Assembly (NCBI RefSeq): GCF_002160055.1
Contig: NZ_NFJV01000015.1
Span: forward strand, 1 to 64,000
Reading direction: 5' to 3'
DNA from: Mediterranea sp. An20
GTDB lineage: Bacteria > Bacteroidota > Bacteroidia > Bacteroidales > Bacteroidaceae
DNA length: 64,000 bases
Part shown: positions 59,637-64,000 of the stretch, in pieces
How positions within the stretch are numbered: the stretch's first letter is position 1
How the letters are laid out: each line of letters begins with the position of its first letter
Program-made: the position numbers and the translations under genes
Notes under the pieces: model-generated
The model's database searches: none
Seen by the model: the letters and a program-made list of their open reading frames with translations, nothing else
Told to the model about the DNA's origin: nothing

Positions 59637-61037
59637 ATGAAGACTTACCACTATCACACCCATTACCGCATACTTCCGGGCGACTTGCACACACCGGTAA
59701 GTACCTATCTGAAAGTGCGCGATGTATTTCCACAAAGCGCGCTCATGGAAAGCTCCGATTACTACAGCACGGAAAACAACCGCTCCTTTATTGCTCTTTG
59801 CCCGCTGGCTTCGGTAGCCATTGGGCACGGAAACGTCACATTCCGCCTGCCCGACGGGAAACGGGAGGAACGCGAACTGACTGCCGGTTACGGTGTGGAA
59901 GAGTCATTGAACGATTTTCTGAGCCGTTTCTGCCTCGAAGGCGAATACAAGTCGTACTGCGGGCTGTATGGATATACTTCCTTCAACGCGGTGCGATATT
60001 TTGAGAACATTCCTGTCAAAGACAGCCATGCAGACCGCAACGATGCACCCGACCTGCTCTACATATTATACAGATATCTCATCGTCTTCAACGACCGGCG
60101 GCACGAAATGATGCTGCTGGAGATGCACGATGATGCCGACGAAAGCGGACTGGATAAGGTGCAGCGGGCTATACACAACCGCAACTATGCCGTCTACCAC
60201 TTCCGGGCAGAAGGTCCGCTCACCTCTCCGCTGACCGACGAAGAACACAAAGCCAATATCCGACGGGGCATCAACCATTGCCTGCGGGGCGATGTCTTTC
60301 AGATTGTCCTTTCACGCCGCTTCGAACAGCGCTTCACCGGCGATGACTTCCAACTCTACCGGGCCCTGCGCAGCATCAATCCTTCGCCCTACCTGTTTTA
60401 CTTCGACTTTGGAGGTTTCCGCCTGCTGGGTTCCTCACCTGAAACTCATTGCCGCATCGAAGGACGGCAAGCCTACATCGACCCCATTGCAGGAACCACC
60501 CGACGCACCGGACAAAAGGAAGAAGACGAACAAGCCGCCCGACACCTGTGCGACGACCCCAAAGAGAATGCCGAACACGTCATGCTGGTAGACTTGGCAC
60601 GCAACGACCTGTCACGCAACTGCCACGAAGTACATGTGGAAATATTCAAGGAACTGCAATATTATAGTCATGTCATCCACTTGGTCAGCCGTGTCAGAGG
60701 TTCGATGAATGCAGATACCAACCCCATCCGCACGTTCATCGACACCTTCCCAGCAGGAACCCTGAGTGGAGCACCGAAAGTGCGTGCCATGCAACTCATC
60801 AGCGAAATCGAGCCGCACAACCGGGGGGCCTACGGGGGCTGCATCGGCTTCATCGGACTGGACGGCTCGCTCAACCAGGCCATCACCATCCGGACTTTTG
60901 TCAGCCGCAACGGAACACTGTGGTTCCAAGCCGGCGGCGGAATCGTGGCGCAAAGCAACGAAGAGAATGAACTACAGGAAGTAAACAACAAACTGGGTGC
61001 CTTACGTCAGGCTATCAGCAAAGCCGAAAAAATGTAA
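59637..61037 (+). CDS. trpE: anthranilate synthase component I
   Basis: TrpE makes anthranilate from chorismate with ammonia from TrpG. The ATG at 59637 gives 466 residues starting MKTYHYHTHYRILPGDLHTP; upstream in-frame Met codons lie within trpB. The ALMESSDYYS segment corresponds to the L-L-E-S Trp feedback site. Catalytic blocks are IDPIAGTTRRTG, HVMLVDLARNDLSRNC, DTFPAGTLSGAPKVRAMQLI and WFQAGGGIVAQSN. The trpG start follows after seven bases. Confidence 0.96.
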   Translation: MKTYHYHTHYRILPGDLHTPVSTYLKVRDVFPQSALMESSDYYSTENNRSFIALCPLASVAIGHGNVTFRLPDGKREERELTAGYGVEESLNDFLSRFCLEGEYKSYCGLYGYTSFNAVRYFENIPVKDSHADRNDAPDLLYILYRYLIVFNDRRHEMMLLEMHDDADESGLDKVQRAIHNRNYAVYHFRAEGPLTSPLTDEEHKANIRRGINHCLRGDVFQIVLSRRFEQRFTGDDFQLYRALRSINPSPYLFYFDFGGFRLLGSSPETHCRIEGRQAYIDPIAGTTRRTGQKEEDEQAARHLCDDPKENAEHVMLVDLARNDLSRNCHEVHVEIFKELQYYSHVIHLVSRVRGSMNADTNPIRTFIDTFPAGTLSGAPKVRAMQLISEIEPHNRGAYGGCIGFIGLDGSLNQAITIRTFVSRNGTLWFQAGGGIVAQSNEENELQEVNNKLGALRQAISKAEKM

Positions 61038-61044
61038 GAAAGCA

Positions 61045-61644
61045 ATGAAGACAGTAATTATTGACAACTACGACTCTTTCACATTTAATCTGGCACACCT
61101 CGTGAAAGAACTGGGCGCACAAGTGGAAGTGCTGCGCAATGACTGTTTCTGCCTGGAAGAATTGGAAACATACGACAAGATAATCCTATCTCCCGGCCCG
61201 GGCATCCCCGACGAAGCCGGTCTGTTAATGGACGTTGTACGCACGTATGCCCCCCACAAGCCTATGCTGGGTGTCTGCCTGGGACACCAGGCTATCGGTG
61301 AAGCCTTCGGGGCAAGGCTGACCAACCTGAAGCGCGTATTCCATGGCATACAGTCGCCTTTAATCCTGAAAAACGACGATGCCTCCACAGAGCATCTCCC
61401 TGCCATAGAACCTGACTATATATTCCAGGGATTGGAAAGTGGAATCCCCGTCGGACGCTATCACTCTTGGATTGTCGACAAGAAAGATTTTCCTTCCTGC
61501 CTGGCTGTTACGGCCCTCAGCCCTGAAGGCCATATCATGGCGTTGCGGCATCGCACACTGGACATACACGGCATTCAGTTTCATCCCGAATCTGTACTGA
61601 CCCCCGACGGACGGCATATAATGCGCAACTGGTTGCAGGCATAA
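61045..61644 (+). CDS. trpG: anthranilate synthase component II (glutamine amidotransferase)
   Basis: The ATG at 61045 gives 199 residues starting MKTVIIDNYDSFTFNLAHLV. The class I amidotransferase triad is C78 in MLGVCLGHQAIGEAFG and the His/Glu in IQFHPESVLTPDG. SPGPGIPDEAG is the oxyanion-loop region. It supplies ammonia to TrpE; no separate pabA is seen, and such subunits sometimes serve both pathways. It follows trpE by seven bases. Confidence 0.96.
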   Translation: MKTVIIDNYDSFTFNLAHLVKELGAQVEVLRNDCFCLEELETYDKIILSPGPGIPDEAGLLMDVVRTYAPHKPMLGVCLGHQAIGEAFGARLTNLKRVFHGIQSPLILKNDDASTEHLPAIEPDYIFQGLESGIPVGRYHSWIVDKKDFPSCLAVTALSPEGHIMALRHRTLDIHGIQFHPESVLTPDGRHIMRNWLQA

Positions 61645-61696
61645 CCCCATACAACAATACTTAATAACCACTATCTCGCTTAAAAGAGAAATAACA

Positions 61697-62692
61697 ATGA
61701 AACAGATACTCACCCGTCTCTTTGCCCACGAAGAGCTGACCCAAGAAGAAACCCGCCTGCTGATGCTTGACATCAGCCAGGGACGTTATCCAGAATCCCA
61801 GCTGGCCGCTCTGCTGGCAACCTTCCAGATGCGCGGCATTACCGTGAACGAACTGATCGGCTTCCGCCAGGCCTTGATGGAAACCCGCATTTCCACCGAC
61901 CTTGCCCCCTACCGTCCTATCGACATTGTAGGAACCGGCGGCGATGGCAAAAATACATTCAACATCTCGACATGTGCTTGCTTTGTAGTGGCCGGTGCCG
62001 GATACAAAGTGGCCAAACACGGCAACTATGGAGCCACCTCGGTCAGTGGAGCCAGCAATATCATGGAAGAACATGGCGTGCGTTTCACTGCCGACTCCGA
62101 CCGCCTGCGCCGCTCGCTCGAACAGTGTAACCTGGCTTACCTTCACGCACCGCTGTTCAGTCCTGCCATGAAAAGCGTAGCTGCCGTACGGCGTTCGCTG
62201 GGAGTACGTACCCTGTTCAATCTGCTCGGACCGCTCGTCAACCCTTGTTGCCCTTCCTACCAACTGCTGGGAGTAGCCAACCTGGCACAGATGCGTCTCT
62301 ATACCCAAGTGTTCTATCAGATGAACACAGATTTTGCCGTCGTCAACAGCCTGGACCGCTACGATGAAATCTCACTGACCGATGAGTTCAAGGTAATGAC
62401 CCGCCACTACGAACGCATCTACCGCCCTCAGGACCTGGGATTTTTCCCGGTCCAGCCTTCTGAACTGTCGGGAGGAAATACCCGGCAGGATGCAGCCCGC
62501 ATCTTCGACAGGGTGCTCTCCGGCACGGCCACACCGGCACAAACCCAATGTGTTATCGTCAACGCAGGGTTTGCCATTCAGATTATGGAACCGGAAAAGG
62601 AAATAGACGAGTGCATCTCTCTGGCCTGTGAATCGCTGGAAAGCAAACGTGCCCTGAATACTCTAAAGAAATTTATTGAATTAAACAGCTAA
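61697..62692 (+). CDS. trpD: anthranilate phosphoribosyltransferase
   Basis: TrpD transfers phosphoribose from PRPP to anthranilate. The 331-residue protein has the PRPP loop DIVGTGGDGKNTFNIST (76-92), KHGNYGATSVSGASNIMEEHGV, and the second-domain FNLLGPLVNPC. Length is normal and it is not fused to trpG. It follows trpG by 52 bases and precedes trpC by three bases. Confidence 0.97.
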   Translation: MKQILTRLFAHEELTQEETRLLMLDISQGRYPESQLAALLATFQMRGITVNELIGFRQALMETRISTDLAPYRPIDIVGTGGDGKNTFNISTCACFVVAGAGYKVAKHGNYGATSVSGASNIMEEHGVRFTADSDRLRRSLEQCNLAYLHAPLFSPAMKSVAAVRRSLGVRTLFNLLGPLVNPCCPSYQLLGVANLAQMRLYTQVFYQMNTDFAVVNSLDRYDEISLTDEFKVMTRHYERIYRPQDLGFFPVQPSELSGGNTRQDAARIFDRVLSGTATPAQTQCVIVNAGFAIQIMEPEKEIDECISLACESLESKRALNTLKKFIELNS

Positions 62693-62695
62693 GTC

Positions 62696-63538
62696 ATGAA
62701 GGATATTTTATCTGAAATCATTGCCCACAAACGGACTGAAATAGCCCGTCAGAAACAAGCCATGCCGACAGAAGAGTTGCAGAGACTGGTAGAAAACGCC
62801 CTGCAGGCCTCTCCCTCCACCCCGCGCAGCATGAGCCGGGCACTGGCAGCCTCTCGCAGTGGCATCATCGCAGAATTCAAACGCCGCTCTCCCTCCAAAG
62901 GCTGGATTCATCCTAAAGCTGACGTTCGCAGCATCACAACGGCATACGAACAGGGGGGAGCCACCGCTCTCTCTATACTGACTGACGAAACTTTCTTCGG
63001 AGGCACATGGGCCGATCTACGCATGGCGCGCTCCTCTATCGGACTGCCCATCTTGAGAAAAGATTTCATTATCGACCCCTACCAGCTATGGCAAACCCGC
63101 CTGGCCGGAGCCGATGCCGTCCTGCTGATTGCCGCCTGCCTGACTAAGGACGATTGCCGGGCATTGACAGACGAAGCCCATGCGTTGGGGCTGGAAGTCT
63201 TGCTCGAAATACACTCCAACGACGAATTAAGTTATGTCACTCCCCACGTTGACATGGTAGGCATCAACAACCGGAACCTGGGCAGCTTCCATACCGACGT
63301 GCAGAACTCCTTCCGGCTGGCAGAAGATATAAACCGGGAAATAAAGAAGGCCGGAAATGCCGTGCTCGTTTCCGAAAGCGGGATTTCACACCCCGACACC
63401 ATCTGCCAACTGCGTAAAGCCGGCTACCGGGGCTTTCTCATAGGCGAAACGTTTATGAAAGCTTCCGCGCCGGGAGATAAATTGCATTCATTCATCCTAC
63501 AAATAAACAACCACTATGAAACAGAACCTGCTCATTAA
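62696..63538 (+). CDS. trpC: indole-3-glycerol-phosphate synthase
   Basis: TrpC closes the indole ring. The 280-residue TIM barrel has E60 and K62 in IIAEFKRRSPSKG, KDFIIDPYQLWQTRLAGADAVLLIAACL, and VGINNRNLGSF and SESGISHPDTICQL, which hold the other catalytic and phosphate-binding residues. It is a single-domain enzyme, not fused to TrpF. The last 23 bases overlap trpF. Confidence 0.97.
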   Translation: MKDILSEIIAHKRTEIARQKQAMPTEELQRLVENALQASPSTPRSMSRALAASRSGIIAEFKRRSPSKGWIHPKADVRSITTAYEQGGATALSILTDETFFGGTWADLRMARSSIGLPILRKDFIIDPYQLWQTRLAGADAVLLIAACLTKDDCRALTDEAHALGLEVLLEIHSNDELSYVTPHVDMVGINNRNLGSFHTDVQNSFRLAEDINREIKKAGNAVLVSESGISHPDTICQLRKAGYRGFLIGETFMKASAPGDKLHSFILQINNHYETEPAH

Positions 63539-64000
63539 AGTCTGCGGCATGACACAAGCCGAAAATATCCGGGCAGCAGAAGACTTAGGAACCGACCTGA
63601 TAGGATTCATATTCTATCCCAAATCGCCCCGGTGTGTCTGTCAATTGCCTGCCTACCTGCCCGAAAAAGCAAAACGGGTCGGTGTATTTGTCAACCAGAG
63701 CAAAGACGAACTGGACATGTATGCCGACCGGTTCAACTTGGACTATCTGCAATTGCATGGAAATGAATCTCCCGAATACTGCCGCTCTTTGCAAAGCCGC
63801 GGATTCAAGCTTATCAAAGCTTTTTCCATAGCAAAAGACAAAGACCTTTCGGGCATCGCAGCCTATGAAAATCTGTGCGATTACTATCTGTTCGATACCG
63901 AAACTTCGCTATACGGGGGGTCGGGCACTCCGTTCGACTGGTCACTCCTGAAGCAGTATAACGGAACTACCCCATTCCTGCTGAGCGGAGGCATCGGCCC
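63516..64000 (+). CDS. trpF: phosphoribosylanthranilate isomerase, partial
   Basis: The ATG at 63516 lies within trpC (23-base overlap), and the frame is open to the end of the window, so the 3' end is missing (161 complete codons seen). It begins MKQNLLIKVCGMTQAENIRAAE with the catalytic Cys in KVCGM; FIFYPKSPRCV, RVGVFVN, LQLHGNESPEYC, FDTETSLYGGSGTPFDW with the Asp acid, and LLSGGIG follow. The order BEGDCF suggests trpA next. Confidence 0.95.
   Translation, partial: MKQNLLIKVCGMTQAENIRAAEDLGTDLIGFIFYPKSPRCVCQLPAYLPEKAKRVGVFVNQSKDELDMYADRFNLDYLQLHGNESPEYCRSLQSRGFKLIKAFSIAKDKDLSGIAAYENLCDYYLFDTETSLYGGSGTPFDWSLLKQYNGTTPFLLSGGIG

Noticed and set aside
1..64000. tRNA, rRNA or complete insertion sequence
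   Set aside because: I scanned the gaps by eye and saw no cloverleaf-like segment, rRNA sequence or transposase with intact ends; a tRNA scan would settle the point.

Overview
The window looks like chromosomal DNA of a human-gut Bacteroides or close relative. The support is the gene content (glutamine synthetase III, LL-diaminopimelate aminotransferase, DUF4468, HdeD-like and DUF6249-like proteins, EpsG-type polymerase), a trp operon in the order BEGDCF, and many promoters of the Bacteroides type (TTTG, about 20 bases, TAnnTTTG). No rRNA, tRNA, CRISPR array or complete insertion sequence is visible.

Layout. 1-905: end of an Rpn-family nuclease/transposase-like gene and an unrecognised gene. 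1187-15245: an AT-rich surface-glycan locus, all on the + strand, with a Wzx flippase, a sugar aminotransferase, a hexapeptide acyltransferase, an acyl carrier protein, an adenylate-forming ligase, a short-chain reductase, several glycosyltransferases (two of them decayed), a fused cytidylyltransferase/GHMP-kinase-like enzyme, an EpsG-type polymerase and RfbC. It has no UpxY/UpxZ regulator, initiating sugar transferase or export gene here, so it depends on genes elsewhere. A second Rpn gene (15525-16481) closes it, so the cassette lies between two Rpn genes.

16796-28631: housekeeping and metabolic genes (lipB, an AraC regulator, a DUF3298 lipoprotein, rsmG, a metallo-beta-lactamase-fold hydrolase, gcvP, a nitroreductase, an HpaII-like restriction endonuclease without a methyltransferase, an IMPACT/YigZ protein, glycerate kinase, a second AraC regulator). 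28761-34697: a three-gene RND efflux operon with a palindromic operator candidate in front and a 22-bp-period palindrome array inside. 34716-41125: a MATE exporter, an ECF sigma factor module with two matching divergent ECF promoters, a flavodoxin-like protein, a patatin-like lipase and NAD synthetase. 41558-48363: a YgiQ radical-SAM protein, a PhoB/PhoR-like two-component system behind a Pho-box-like repeat, ferritin, and a DUF4468 protein. 48690-54873: dapF, dapL, a PII protein, an ammonium transporter and glutamine synthetase III, which join lysine/peptidoglycan precursor synthesis to ammonium assimilation. 55471-57311: an isolated WxcM/FdtA-like cupin followed by a third Rpn gene nearly identical to the second. 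58168-64000: a trp operon with a Trp-Trp-Trp leader peptide and attenuator, then trpB, E, G, D, C and the start of trpF.

The most unusual material is non-coding: a family of three-copy repeats with 22-bp period in several intergenic regions, the palindrome array in the efflux operon, the twin ECF promoters, several long inverted repeats next to Rpn genes, and possible leaderless transcripts. Among the genes, the ACP/ligase/reductase/acyltransferase cassette in the glycan locus is the best candidate for an unusual sugar-acylation pathway.
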